Assembly: GCF_041909755.1 (NCBI RefSeq)
Contig: NZ_JAYRCW010000001.1
Location: 1 to 64,000 of the forward strand
Origin: Sandaracinobacteroides sp041909755
Lineage (GTDB): Bacteria > Pseudomonadota > Alphaproteobacteria > Sphingomonadales > Sphingomonadaceae
Length of the DNA stretch: 64,000 nt
Direction of reading: 5' to 3'
Each line of letters begins with the position of its first letter. The first letter of the stretch is position 1. The notes under the pieces are model-generated. The model did no database searches. It saw only the letters and a list, made by a program, of their open reading frames with translations, and had not been told where the DNA came from. This document shows, in pieces, positions 25,555 through 34,098 of this stretch. The position numbers were made by a program, and so were the translations under genes.

Positions 25555-26250
25555 ATGATCGACGCGGAATGGTGGGAATATGACTCGGCGGAAGAACTGG
25601 CCGAGGCTGTGGCGGGCGACGCGCAGTTCGTGATCGAAAGCGCGCTGGATGCGCGCGGCGATGCCGTGGTGGCGTTCGCGGGCGGGCGAACGCCTGCCGC
25701 GGCGCAGGCGCTGCTGGCCGGCCGAAAGCTGAAGTGGAAGGATGTGACCATCGTTCCGACGGACGACCGGCTGGTGCCCGTGCAGGACAAGCTTTCCAAT
25801 GTGCGGGGCCTTGCCGAACGCTTCCTGCCGCTGGGGGCGCGGGTGATCCCGCTGACGGGCGGCGACCTGCCGGTGGATGCGGCCGGCAAGGCGGCGGATG
25901 CCCGGCTTCAGGCCATCCACTGGCCGCTCGATTTCGTGTGGCTGGGCATGGGTGAGGACGGGCATACGGCCTCGATCTTCCCCGGCGCGGACCTGGAGGC
26001 GGCCCTGTCGGCCCCGCATCGCGCGATCGGCGTGACGCCTGATCCGTTGCCCGCCGACGCGCCGGTTGCGCGCGTGACGCTGACGAAATCCGCGATTCTG
26101 GGCGCGCGCGCCATCCTGATCCAGATCAGCGGCGACAAGAAGCGCAAGGTGCTGGAAAAGGCGCTGAAGGACGGCGCAGGTTCGAACTATCCGATCGGTC
26201 GCCTGCTGGCGGATGCCTCGCAGGCGATCGACATCCACTGGTGCCCCTGA
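25555..26250 (+). CDS. pgl: 6-phosphogluconolactonase
   Basis: Hydrolyses 6-phosphogluconolactone to 6-phosphogluconate. 231 residues of the SugarP isomerase-like Pgl family: FAGGRTPAAAQALLAG, the VPTDDRLVP block, FVWLGMGEDGHTASIFPG (catalytic His region) and ISGDKKRKVLEKAL. The ATG at 25555 has AAAGGAG 6 nt upstream. It lies 23 nt downstream of zwf and 19 nt before edd. Confidence 0.95.
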   Translation: MIDAEWWEYDSAEELAEAVAGDAQFVIESALDARGDAVVAFAGGRTPAAAQALLAGRKLKWKDVTIVPTDDRLVPVQDKLSNVRGLAERFLPLGARVIPLTGGDLPVDAAGKAADARLQAIHWPLDFVWLGMGEDGHTASIFPGADLEAALSAPHRAIGVTPDPLPADAPVARVTLTKSAILGARAILIQISGDKKRKVLEKALKDGAGSNYPIGRLLADASQAIDIHWCP

Positions 26251-26269
26251 CCATGAATGGAAGGCTGCG

Positions 26270-28090
26270 ATGACGCTGAACCCGATCGTCGAGGCCGTGA
26301 CGGCCCGGATCATCGCCCGTTCGCGCGACAGCCGCGGCCGATATCTGGACCTGGTGGCGCGCGAGGCGGAGAAGGGCCTCAACCGCCACAACCTCGGCTG
26401 TTCGAACCTGGCCCATGCCTTTGCCGCGGCCGAGGGGGACAAGCCCGCGATCATGGCGGGCAAGGCGTTCAACATCGGGATCGTCACCGCCTATAACGAC
26501 ATGCTGTCGGCGCATCAGCCCTATGGCCGGTACCCGGAACAGATGAAGATCTTCGCGCGCGAGGCAGGCGCAACCGCGCAGGTGGCGGGCGGCGTGCCCG
26601 CCATGTGCGACGGGGTGACCCAGGGACAGAGCAGCATGGAGCTGTCGCTGTTCAGCCGGGACACCATTGCCCTTTCCGCCGCCGTTTCTCTGAGCCACGC
26701 CATGTATGACGGCGTGGCGATGCTGGGCATCTGCGACAAGATCGTGCCGGGGCTGCTGATCGGCGCGCTGCGCTTCGGCCATCTGCCCACCGTGCTGATC
26801 CCGGCAGGGCCGATGCCCTCTGGCCTGCCCAACAAGGAAAAGCAGCGCATCCGCCAGCTGCATGCCGAAGGAAAGGTGGGGCAGGTGGAGCTGCTGGAGG
26901 CGGAATCCGCCAGCTATCACAGCCCCGGCACCTGCACATTTTACGGCACCGCCAACTCCAACCAGATGATGATGGAGATGATGGGCCTGCATGTGCCGAA
27001 CGCGGCCTTCGTGCAGCCGGGCACGAAACTTCGGCAGGAACTGACCCGGGCGGCGGTGCGCCGGCTGACGGAGATCGGCCATGGCGGCAACGACTGGCGG
27101 CCGATCGGCCATGTGGTGGACGAAAAGGCCATCGTGAACGCGGTGGTGGGCCTGCTGGCGACGGGCGGCTCCACCAACCATGCACTGCACTTGCCGGCGA
27201 TCGCGCGGGCGGCGGGCATCCAGCTGGACTGGGAAGACATGGACCGGCTGAGCGCGGCGGTGCCGCTGATCGCCAATGTCTATCCGGCGGGGCAGGCCGA
27301 TGTGAACCAGTTCCACCAGGCGGGCGGCATGGCCTTCACCATCCGCGAACTGCTGGGCGCGGGGCTGGTGCATGGCGACATCCTGACCGTGGCGGATGGG
27401 GGGCTTTCCGCCTATGCGGCCGAGCCGGGGCTGGAGGGCGATGCGCTGGTGTGGACGCCCGCGCCGGAGACTAGCCGCGACGAGAGCATCCTTCGCCCCG
27501 TTGCCGCGCCGTTCCGGCCCGATGGCGGCATGCGGCTGGTGCAGGGCAATCTGGGGCGCGGCACCTTCAAGACGAGCGCCGTTGACCCCGCGCGCTGGAC
27601 GATCGAGGCCCCGGCGCGGGTGTTCGAGGATCAGGCGCAGGTGAACGCCGCCTTCAAGGCGGGCGAACTGGACCGCGACGTAGTGGTGGTGGTGCGATTC
27701 CAGGGGCCGCGCGCCAACGGCATGCCGGAGTTGCACAAGCTGACCCCGCCGTTGGGCGTGTTGCAGGACCGGGGATACAAGGTCGCGCTGGTGACGGATG
27801 GCCGCATGTCTGGCGCGTCCGGCAAGGTGCCGGCTGCCATTCACATGAGCCCGGAGGCGCTGGGCGGCGGGCCGCTGGCACGGGTGCGCGACGGCGACAT
27901 GATCCGGCTGTGCGCGGTGAACGGCACCATCGACGTGCTGATGAACGAAACCGAATTCCGCGCGCGGGAGCCTGCGGCCGCGCCGGCGGCGGCCGACGGC
28001 ACCGGGCGCGAACTGTTTGCGCTGTTCCGGCAGGCGGCCGGCACGGCGGAATCCGGCGCTTCGCCGATCCTTTCGGCGGCGGGGCTGTGA
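26270..28090 (+). CDS. edd: Phosphogluconate dehydratase
   Basis: Dehydrates 6-phosphogluconate to 2-keto-3-deoxy-6-phosphogluconate (KDPG). 606 residues, IlvD/Edd family; Cys residues in VPAMCDGVTQG, LGICDK and GTCTFYGTANSNQ are the expected [4Fe-4S] ligands. The C-terminal beta-barrel part includes TDGRMSGASGKVPAAIHMSP. The ATG at 26270 gives the usual Edd start (TLNPIVEAVTARIIARSRDS). Its TGA overlaps the glk ATG (TGATG at 28088-28092). Confidence 0.97.
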   Translation: MTLNPIVEAVTARIIARSRDSRGRYLDLVAREAEKGLNRHNLGCSNLAHAFAAAEGDKPAIMAGKAFNIGIVTAYNDMLSAHQPYGRYPEQMKIFAREAGATAQVAGGVPAMCDGVTQGQSSMELSLFSRDTIALSAAVSLSHAMYDGVAMLGICDKIVPGLLIGALRFGHLPTVLIPAGPMPSGLPNKEKQRIRQLHAEGKVGQVELLEAESASYHSPGTCTFYGTANSNQMMMEMMGLHVPNAAFVQPGTKLRQELTRAAVRRLTEIGHGGNDWRPIGHVVDEKAIVNAVVGLLATGGSTNHALHLPAIARAAGIQLDWEDMDRLSAAVPLIANVYPAGQADVNQFHQAGGMAFTIRELLGAGLVHGDILTVADGGLSAYAAEPGLEGDALVWTPAPETSRDESILRPVAAPFRPDGGMRLVQGNLGRGTFKTSAVDPARWTIEAPARVFEDQAQVNAAFKAGELDRDVVVVVRFQGPRANGMPELHKLTPPLGVLQDRGYKVALVTDGRMSGASGKVPAAIHMSPEALGGGPLARVRDGDMIRLCAVNGTIDVLMNETEFRAREPAAAPAAADGTGRELFALFRQAAGTAESGASPILSAAGL

Positions 28091-29055
28091 TGGACCTGGT
28101 GGTGGCCGATATCGGCGGCACGCATTGCCGCTTTGCCATCGCCGGGCGCGGGCCCGACGGCGGGATCGCGCTGGAGCATATCGTGAAGCTGAAGGTGGCG
28201 GATCACGCCAGCCTGCAGGGCGCGTTCGAAACCTATCGGCAGGGATTGGCGCGGCCCGTGCCTGCCCAGGCGGCGATTGCGCTGGCAGCGCCGACCGATG
28301 TGGAACTGATCACGCTGGCGAACAACCCCTGGGTGATCCGCCCGGCGCTGGCGGCGGAGCGGCTGGGCCTTGAATCCGTGATGTTCATCAATGATTTCGC
28401 GGCGGTTGCCCATGCCGTTGCGGCGTGCGGAAACGGCCAGCTGGAATGGATTGCGGGCCCGCAGGGCGGATTGCCGGCGGGCGGTGTCGTCAGTGTGATC
28501 GGGCCGGGCACGGGGCTGGGTGTCGCCATCCTGCTGACGGGCGCGCCGCCCCGCGTGGTGGCGACCGAGGGCGGACATATCGATTTCGCCCCGCTGGACA
28601 GCCTGGAAGACAATATCCTGCAGCAACTGCGGACCCGGTTTCGGCGGGTTTCGGTGGAGCGGATCGTGTCTGGCTCGGGGTTTGCCAACATCCATGGCGC
28701 GATGGCCGCGATCGAGGGCCGGGCGGTTCCGCACCGCGACGACAAGGCCCTGTGGGCCGCCGCGCTGGAAGAAAAGGACGTGCTGGCCGAAGCCGCGTTC
28801 GACCGCTGGTGCCTGGCGCTTGGCAGCGTGGCGGGCGACCTTGCGCTGGCGCAGGGGGCCGAAGCCGTGGTGCTGGCAGGCGGCATGCTGCCGCGGGTGC
28901 GACACCTGCTGGGGCAAAGCGGCTTTCATTCGCGCTTCATCGCCAAGGGGCGGTTCGAAACCCGCATGGCGGCGATCCCCATTCTTCACATCACGCACCC
29001 TGAGCCGGGGCTGCTGGGCGCGGCGGCGGCCTGGTTTGCAAAGGAAATGGCATGA
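28090..29055 (+). CDS. glk: Glucokinase
   Basis: Phosphorylates glucose with ATP to supply zwf. 321 residues of the bacterial Glk family: N-terminal phosphate-binding LVVADIGGTHCRFAI, catalytic Asp in FINDFAAVAHA, VIGPGTGLGVAIL, and EGGHIDFAP. In this operon it would phosphorylate glucose freed by the upstream alpha-glucosidases. Overlaps edd by 1 nt and eda by 4 nt (ATGA), so translation is coupled on both sides. Confidence 0.96.
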   Translation: MDLVVADIGGTHCRFAIAGRGPDGGIALEHIVKLKVADHASLQGAFETYRQGLARPVPAQAAIALAAPTDVELITLANNPWVIRPALAAERLGLESVMFINDFAAVAHAVAACGNGQLEWIAGPQGGLPAGGVVSVIGPGTGLGVAILLTGAPPRVVATEGGHIDFAPLDSLEDNILQQLRTRFRRVSVERIVSGSGFANIHGAMAAIEGRAVPHRDDKALWAAALEEKDVLAEAAFDRWCLALGSVAGDLALAQGAEAVVLAGGMLPRVRHLLGQSGFHSRFIAKGRFETRMAAIPILHITHPEPGLLGAAAAWFAKEMA

Positions 29056-29663
29056 ACCCGATTGAATCCATCATGCGGATGGGGCCCGTGATTCCCGTGC
29101 TGGTGATCGAATCGCCCGCTGATGGTGTGGTGATCGCAGAGGCGCTGGTGGCGGGCGGCCTGCGCGTGCTGGAAGTGACCTTGCGGACTGCGGGTGCGCT
29201 GGACGTGATCCGGGCGATGAAGCAGGTGCCCGGCGTCATTGTGGGGGCGGGAACCGTGCTGAACGTGCGCGATCTGGATGCGGCGATCGCGGCGGGCGCG
29301 GAGTTCATCGTTTCGCCGGGACTGACGGAAAAGCTGGCGCATGCCGCGATGGACCGTGAGATTCCCTTCCTGCCCGGCGTCGCCAATGCAGGCGACATCA
29401 TGCGCGGTCTGGACATGGGGCTGGACCGGTTCAAATTCTTTCCGGCAGAGGCGGCGGGTGGCCTGAAGGCGCTGAAGGCGCTGGCGGCGCCGTTCCGCAA
29501 TGTGCGCTTCTGCCCAACTGGCGGGATCACCCAGGCCTCTGCGCCGGACTGGCTGGCGGAGGAAGCTGTGCTGTGCGTGGGTGGAAGCTGGCTGGTGGGG
29601 AAGGGTGCGCCGGACCGGGCAGCCATCCGTGCCGCAGCCGAGGCCGCTGCGGCATTGGCGTGA
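29052..29663 (+). CDS. eda: KDPG aldolase (2-dehydro-3-deoxyphosphogluconate aldolase)
   Basis: Cleaves KDPG to pyruvate and glyceraldehyde-3-phosphate. 203 residues, a class I aldolase barrel: Glu41 (EVTLRTA), Schiff-base Lys128 (DRFKFFPAEAAGG), PGVIVGAGTVLN, and the phosphate loop FCPTGGI. The ATG overlaps the glk stop, and its own TGA overlaps the GTG of ung (GTGA). Completes the Entner-Doudoroff pathway encoded here. Confidence 0.97.
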   Translation: MNPIESIMRMGPVIPVLVIESPADGVVIAEALVAGGLRVLEVTLRTAGALDVIRAMKQVPGVIVGAGTVLNVRDLDAAIAAGAEFIVSPGLTEKLAHAAMDREIPFLPGVANAGDIMRGLDMGLDRFKFFPAEAAGGLKALKALAAPFRNVRFCPTGGITQASAPDWLAEEAVLCVGGSWLVGKGAPDRAAIRAAAEAAAALA

Positions 29664-30349
29664 GCGGCGGGATCAGGCTGGAGGACAGCTGGCGCCACGC
29701 GCTGGCCGGAGAGTTCGACCAGCCTTACATGCGCGACCTGCGCGCCTTTCTGGTGGCGGAGCGGGACGCTGGGAAGCGCATCTATCCCCGCGCATCCAAC
29801 TGGTTCCGCGCGCTGGACCTGACCCCGCTGGACAAGGTGCGCGTGGTGATTCTGGGGCAGGATCCCTATCATGGGCCGGGGCAGGCGCATGGATTGTGCT
29901 TTTCCGTGCAGCCCGGCGTGAAAATTCCGCCCTCGCTCGTGAACATCTACAAGGAACTGAAGGGCGATCTGGGGATCGAGCCTGCGCGCCATGGCTTTCT
30001 GGAAGGCTGGGCGGGGCAGGGGGTGCTGCTGCTGAACAGCGTGTTGACCGTCGAGGATGGCAAGGCTGCCTCTCACGCCGGGCGGGGCTGGGAGAGATTC
30101 ACCGATGCGGTCGTACGCCGCGTGGCCGATCGGCCCGAACCGGCGGTTTTCATGCTGTGGGGCAGTCATGCCCAGCGCAAGGCCGGATTCGTGGATGGTT
30201 CACGGCACCTGGTGCTGAAATCGGTGCATCCATCCCCCTTGTCTGCTTATGGCGGATTTTTCGGCTCGCGGCCCTTCTCGCGCGCGAACGCCTTCCTTGA
30301 AGCAGCGGGGCAGGGCCAGGTTGACTGGCAGCTTCCGGATTTGTCCTGA
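29660..30349 (+). CDS. ung: Uracil-DNA glycosylase
   Basis: Removes uracil from DNA; first step of base excision repair. 229 residues from the GTG at 29660. Family-1 motifs are intact: GQDPYHGPGQAHGLCFSV with catalytic Asp68, LLLNSVLTVE, MLWGSHAQ, and SVHPSPLSAYGGFFG carrying the catalytic His. The GTGA overlap with eda makes this repair gene translationally coupled to a carbon operon, an odd pairing that may simply share transcription. A weak hairpin follows. Confidence 0.96.
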   Translation: MSGGIRLEDSWRHALAGEFDQPYMRDLRAFLVAERDAGKRIYPRASNWFRALDLTPLDKVRVVILGQDPYHGPGQAHGLCFSVQPGVKIPPSLVNIYKELKGDLGIEPARHGFLEGWAGQGVLLLNSVLTVEDGKAASHAGRGWERFTDAVVRRVADRPEPAVFMLWGSHAQRKAGFVDGSRHLVLKSVHPSPLSAYGGFFGSRPFSRANAFLEAAGQGQVDWQLPDLS

Positions 30350-30366
30350 CGCAGATTCGGCATCGA

Positions 30367-30390
30367 CTTGAGCTGGAATATCAAGTTTGT
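30367..30390 (+). terminator. Weak hairpin after ung
   Basis: CTTGA (30367-30371) / TCAAG (30381-30385) with a 9-nt loop, followed by TTTGT. A short stem but in the right place to end the zwf-ung transcript. Confidence 0.35.
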
Positions 30391-30475
30391 AAAACCAAAG
30401 TAAAAGCAGAAAAACAATATAAAACAGTCTATTATTTAATTTTGTTCTTCATGTAAAATATCAACACAACAGCAT
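30386..30475. other. Strongly AT-rich intergenic segment
   Basis: About 90 bases with roughly one quarter GC (for example AAAACAATATAAAACAG and TATTATTTAATTTTG), in a genome of about two thirds GC. No gene is seen on either strand. It lies between the end of ung and the 3' side of tRNA-Cys. It may be a foreign remnant, a promoter-rich patch or an attachment-like site beside the tRNA; none is demonstrated. Confidence 0.6.
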
Positions 30476-30550
30476 CGTTCGCCACGGGCCATGCGCTGCT
30501 CGGCGCCTGGCGGCGGGGAATGGAGGGGGCTGGGAACGGCGCTGGAAGGA

Positions 30551-30624
30551 TGGAGGCCCGAGCCGGAATCGAACCGGCGTGCAAGGATTTGCAGTCCTCT
30601 GCGTAACCACTCCGCCATCGGGCC
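30551..30624 (-). tRNA. tRNA-Cys (GCA anticodon)
   Basis: Minus-strand cloverleaf of 74 nt. Acceptor GGCCCGA pairs with TCGGGCC, D-arm GGCGGAGTGGTTACGC, anticodon loop CTGCAAA with anticodon GCA (plus-strand 30590-30592), T-arm GCCGGTTCGATTCCGGC, and an encoded 3' end TCCA (30551-30554). Confidence 0.96.
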
Positions 30625-30730
30625 CCGACAGCGCGGAGGCGCCGTCTAGCAGGGGCTTTGTCGGATGGAAACCCTTTGACGATTCCATTCTTTGCAAACC
30701 CGTCGGCCTCTTCCGCCGCGCCTCTTCCTC

Positions 30731-30827
30731 CCGCTCGGGCTGAGCTTGTCGAAGCCCGGAGTTTGGAAGCACGATGGCGGATACTGTGGCCTGCTTCATG
30801 GGGCTTCGACAAGCTCAGCCTGAGCGG
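30731..30827. repeat. REPIN-like inverted repeat, copy A
   Basis: Two 25-nt arms, 30731-30755 and 30803-30827, are reverse complements at 24 of 25 positions; the core is GCTTCGACAAGCTCAGC. The 47-nt centre (GTGGCCTGCTTCATGGGGCT at its end) is shared with copy B at 55125-55220. The arm sequence is one I know as a very abundant extragenic repeat in sphingomonads. Outer flanks on both sides carry TTTGCA-type inverted sequences (about 30690 and 30855), so the full element may be larger, about 180 bp. The region 30625-30903 holds nothing else recognisable. Confidence 0.8.
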
Positions 30828-30903
30828 GGGGAAGGAAGTAGGGCATCGCTTGTTTGCAGGGGAAATAATTGCGAACCCATACTGGGTTGCCCGGCCAATG
30901 CGC

Positions 30904-31215
30904 TCAGGGATTGGCCTTCAGATGGGCCCCGATCTCGTCGAAGAAGCGTTCCAGCTGGTGAAGGACGTTGAGTTTGAAGGCGTAGTTCACGTCGGCCGAA
31001 TTGCTTTCGATGATGGTCGATTCATCGACCTTTTCCGCATAGGCGTTGGCCAGATTCTGCACATAGCTGGGCGTCAGCTCGATATGGCCGCGTTCCGCCA
31101 GAAGCCGCAGCTGCACCACCATCATCTGGCGCACCAGCATCTCCAGCGTGGTGATCCGGGCCACGACCACCACCGGGTCCAGCTCGATCTGTTCCTGCGG
31201 CTGTTCGTCGGACAT
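30904..31215 (-). CDS. Conserved-looking hypothetical protein
   Basis: 103 residues (MSDEQPQEQIELDPVVVVAR start). Mostly helical: an acidic N-terminus, then LEMLVRQMMVVQLRLLAERG, YVQNLANAYAEKVDES and a final LNVLHQLERFFDEIGAHLK. No membrane segment or signal. I do not recognise the family. It lies 12 nt downstream of the DUF1232 gene on the same strand, so it is probably co-transcribed with it. The coding call rests on the amphipathic pattern and the tidy operon spacing. Confidence 0.65.
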   Translation of the reverse strand: MSDEQPQEQIELDPVVVVARITTLEMLVRQMMVVQLRLLAERGHIELTPSYVQNLANAYAEKVDESTIIESNSADVNYAFKLNVLHQLERFFDEIGAHLKANP

Positions 31216-31227
31216 CGGCCAGGCCCC

Positions 31228-31614
31228 CTACCAGTATCGCAGCGCCCAGAGCTGGAGCGCCAGAAAGACAGCGATCGTCACCCACAGGCCGATCACCAGC
31301 ACCGCGCCTGCAAGGCTGACAGGGCGTTCGACGGCAAGGTCGGCCTTGTGGCGGAACTCTGCAAGAAGGTCCGCCGGAACCAGCCGGATCGCGATCGCCA
31401 GCCCCAGCGGCACGATGACAAGTTCATCCAGCAGGCCGAACAGGGGCACGAAATCGGGGATCAGATCGATGGGAGACAGGGCATAGGCCGCCACGAATCC
31501 GGCGACTGCCTTGGCGACGAACGGAGTGCGCGAATCGCGCGCGGCGATCCACAGCATGTGCGCGTCACGCCGCAACCGGTGGGAGGCTTCTCTGGCCTTG
31601 TTCATCAATCCCAT
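31228..31614 (-). CDS. DUF1232 (YkvA-like) membrane protein
   Basis: 128 residues. The DUF1232 signature is clear: AGFVAAYALSPIDLIPDFVPLFGLLDELVIVPLGL, shortened here to its key parts YALSPIDLIPD and DELVIVPLGLA. A second membrane segment is near the C-terminus (LAGAVLVIGLWVTIAVFLAL). Function of the family is unknown. An alternative Met is three codons in (MNKAREAS). Upstream gene of a two-gene minus operon, divergent from the epimerase gene at 31660. Confidence 0.85.
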   Translation of the reverse strand: MGLMNKAREASHRLRRDAHMLWIAARDSRTPFVAKAVAGFVAAYALSPIDLIPDFVPLFGLLDELVIVPLGLAIAIRLVPADLLAEFRHKADLAVERPVSLAGAVLVIGLWVTIAVFLALQLWALRYW

Positions 31615-31659
31615 GCGTTCAACCTAGCGGTGCGGGGCAGGCGGCGCTAGGCGGCGAAT

Positions 31660-32640
31660 ATGCGAAACCTGATTGCCCGCATCGAGCGATGGGAAACGGC
31701 GCGGCCGTTCGTGATTTCCCGCGGTTCCAAGAGCCATGTGGACGTGGTGGTGGCGGAAATCCGCGAGGATGGGCGCCTGGGCCGGGGCGAAGGAACGCCC
31801 ATCTATTACAAGGGGGATACACCCGAACTTGCGCTGGCAGCGATCGAATCGCAGGCCGGTGCGATCGCCGCCGGGGCAGGGCGGGCCGATCTGCTCGACC
31901 TGATGCCGCCCGGCGCGGCGCGAAACGCCATCGATTCGGCGCTGTGGGACCTGGAGGCGAAGGTGCGTGGCGAGCGGGCCTGGGCGCTGGCGGGGCTGCC
32001 GCAGCCGCAGCCGATGCTGACAGCCTATACGATCAGCCTGGGCGACCCCGGCACGATGGCCGCCGCCGCGAAAGAGGCGGCCGGGCGCGAATTGCTGAAG
32101 CTGAAACTGGGCGGGGAGGGCGATCTGGATCGGGTAGCGGCCGTGCGGCGGGCCGCGCCGGATGCGCGCTTGATAGCAGATGCAAACGAAAGCTGGGAAC
32201 ATATTGATATTGAAAAAATATGCCATGACCTACATGCCCTTCGCGTGGAACTTGTGGAGCAGCCGTTGCCGGCCGGGCGCGATGCAGGGTTGCTGCATGT
32301 GAAGTCCCCGGTGCCGCTGTGTGCCGACGAAAGCCTGCACAGCCGCGCGGAACTGGGCGAGCTGATCGGGCGTTATCGGTTCCTGAATGTGAAGCTGGAC
32401 AAGTGCGGGGGCCTGACGGAGGCGCTGGCGCTGATCCATGCCGCCCGGCAACGCGGGCTGGGAGTGATGACGGGCTGCATGCTCTCTACCTCCCTTGGGA
32501 TTGCGCCGGCCTTTGTCGCCTCGATGCAGGCTGGCTTTGCTGATCTGGATGGCCCGCTGCTGCTGGCGAAGGACCGGCCGCACGGCTTGATGTTTAACGG
32601 CAGCGATGTGTGCCCGCCGGAGGTTGAACTTTGGGGCTGA
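31660..32640 (+). CDS. Dipeptide epimerase / N-acetyl-D-Glu racemase family (enolase superfamily)
   Basis: 326 residues of the muconate-lactonizing/Ala-Glu epimerase branch. Catalytic features: KxK motif KLKLGG (Lys147, Lys149), metal ligands Asp174 (ADANES), Glu200 (VEQPL) and Asp223 (ADESLH), and the second base in VKLDKCGG (Lys245/Lys248). L-Ala-D/L-Glu epimerases recycle murein peptides; the related DgcA racemizes N-acetyl-glutamate, and sequence alone does not separate them here. It stands alone between the divergent DUF1232 gene and enolase. Codons turn AT-rich at about 32163-32225. Confidence 0.88.
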   Translation: MRNLIARIERWETARPFVISRGSKSHVDVVVAEIREDGRLGRGEGTPIYYKGDTPELALAAIESQAGAIAAGAGRADLLDLMPPGAARNAIDSALWDLEAKVRGERAWALAGLPQPQPMLTAYTISLGDPGTMAAAAKEAAGRELLKLKLGGEGDLDRVAAVRRAAPDARLIADANESWEHIDIEKICHDLHALRVELVEQPLPAGRDAGLLHVKSPVPLCADESLHSRAELGELIGRYRFLNVKLDKCGGLTEALALIHAARQRGLGVMTGCMLSTSLGIAPAFVASMQAGFADLDGPLLLAKDRPHGLMFNGSDVCPPEVELWG

Positions 32641-32699
32641 GCGCCTGTAAGCGACGCCTGACCGATTGAACCGCAGAAGCTGAGCAGCAGGGAGCCCCC

Positions 32700-33974
32700 A
32701 TGACCGCGATCGTCGACCTTATCGCCCGCGAAATCCTCGACAGCCGGGGCAATCCCACGGTGGAAGTGGACTGCATCCTGGAAGATGGCAGCTTTGGCCG
32801 GGCCGCCGTGCCGTCGGGCGCCTCGACCGGGGCGCATGAAGCGGTTGAGAAGCGCGACGGGGACAAGTCGCGCTATATGGGGAAGGGCGTGCGGGAAGCC
32901 GTGGCGGCCGTGCACGGCGAGATTTCGGACGTGCTGATCGGCGAGGACGCCGAGGAGCAGGAAGGGATCGACGCGGCGATGCTGCAACTGGACGGCACGC
33001 CGAACAAGGCGCGGCTGGGGGCGAACGCGATCCTGGGCGTGAGCCTGGCGGTGGCGCGGGCCGCAGCCGACGCGCGCGGGCTGCCGCTGTATCGCTATGT
33101 CGGCGGGACGTCTGCGCGGCTGCTGCCGGTGCCGATGATGAACATCATCAACGGCGGCGCGCATGCCGACAACCCGATCGACTTCCAGGAATTCATGATC
33201 ATGCCCACGGGGGCAGAGAGCTTTTCCGAAGCGCTGCGCTGGGGGGCAGAGATCTTCCATACGCTGAAGAAGATCCTGCACGACCGGGGCCTTTCGACGG
33301 CGGTTGGCGACGAAGGCGGCTTTGCGCCGAACCTGTCCAGCGCGACCGAGGCGCTGGACGTGATTCTGCAATCAATCGAGAAGGCGGGCTACAAGCCGGG
33401 CGAGGATGTGAAGCTGGCGCTGGATTGCGCCTCCACTGAGTTTTTCAAGAACGGTACCTATGTTATGGAAGGAGAAGGGAAAACCCTTTCTTCAGACGAG
33501 ATGTCAGCATTCCTTGCTGACCTTTGTGCACGGTATCCGATCGTGTCCATCGAGGATGGCATGGGCGAGGACGACTGGGCCGGCTGGAAATCGCTGACCG
33601 ACAAGGTGGGTGCGAAGGTGCAGCTGGTGGGTGATGACCTGTTCGTGACGAATGCCGTTCGCCTGCGCGAAGGGATTGCGAAGGGCGTCGCAAACTCGAT
33701 CCTGGTAAAGGTGAACCAGATCGGAACGCTTTCCGAAACGCTGGAGGCAGTGAACACGGCGCATCGCGCGCGCTATACGGCGGTGATGAGCCATCGTTCC
33801 GGCGAGACCGAGGATTCCACCATTGCGGATCTGGCGGTGGCCACCAACTGCGGGCAGATCAAGACCGGGTCGCTGAGCCGTTCAGACCGACTGGCGAAGT
33901 ACAACCAGCTTCTTCGCATCGAAGGTGAACTGGGCGAGACGGCTGTTTACGCAGGACGCCTCATTTCCCTGTAA
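32700..33974 (+). CDS. eno: Enolase (phosphopyruvate hydratase)
   Basis: Converts 2-phosphoglycerate to phosphoenolpyruvate. 424 residues, normal length. Start MTAIVDLIAREILDSRGNPT, catalytic Glu in DEGGFAPNLSS, metal ligands in LALDCASTEF, SIEDGMGEDDW and VGDDLFVTN, catalytic Lys in LVKVNQIGTLSET, and SHRSGETEDSTIADLAV. GGGAG lies shortly before the ATG at 32700. It is followed by a strong bidirectional hairpin (34035-34064), so it is transcribed separately from ftsB-pdh. A lower-GC codon patch spans about 33440-33520. Confidence 0.98.
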   Translation: MTAIVDLIAREILDSRGNPTVEVDCILEDGSFGRAAVPSGASTGAHEAVEKRDGDKSRYMGKGVREAVAAVHGEISDVLIGEDAEEQEGIDAAMLQLDGTPNKARLGANAILGVSLAVARAAADARGLPLYRYVGGTSARLLPVPMMNIINGGAHADNPIDFQEFMIMPTGAESFSEALRWGAEIFHTLKKILHDRGLSTAVGDEGGFAPNLSSATEALDVILQSIEKAGYKPGEDVKLALDCASTEFFKNGTYVMEGEGKTLSSDEMSAFLADLCARYPIVSIEDGMGEDDWAGWKSLTDKVGAKVQLVGDDLFVTNAVRLREGIAKGVANSILVKVNQIGTLSETLEAVNTAHRARYTAVMSHRSGETEDSTIADLAVATNCGQIKTGSLSRSDRLAKYNQLLRIEGELGETAVYAGRLISL

Positions 33975-34034
33975 TTCAAGAGCCTTGCCCGCCCTTCCTG
34001 AGGGCGCGCGCCTGCATCGGCATCCAATGAGAAA

Positions 34035-34064
34035 GGGGCCCGGCTTCGTTAGAAGCCGGGCCCC
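34035..34064. terminator. Strong bidirectional terminator between eno and the LPDTG-tailed gene
   Basis: 13-bp perfect stem GGGGCCCGGCTTC (34035-34047) / GAAGCCGGGCCCC (34052-34064) with loop GTTA. It lies 60 nt after enolase and 34 nt after the end of the convergent minus-strand gene, so it can serve both. Confidence 0.8.
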
Positions 34065-34098
34065 CAGGGTTGCTTGTCTCTAGGGTTGGAAGTTGCGA

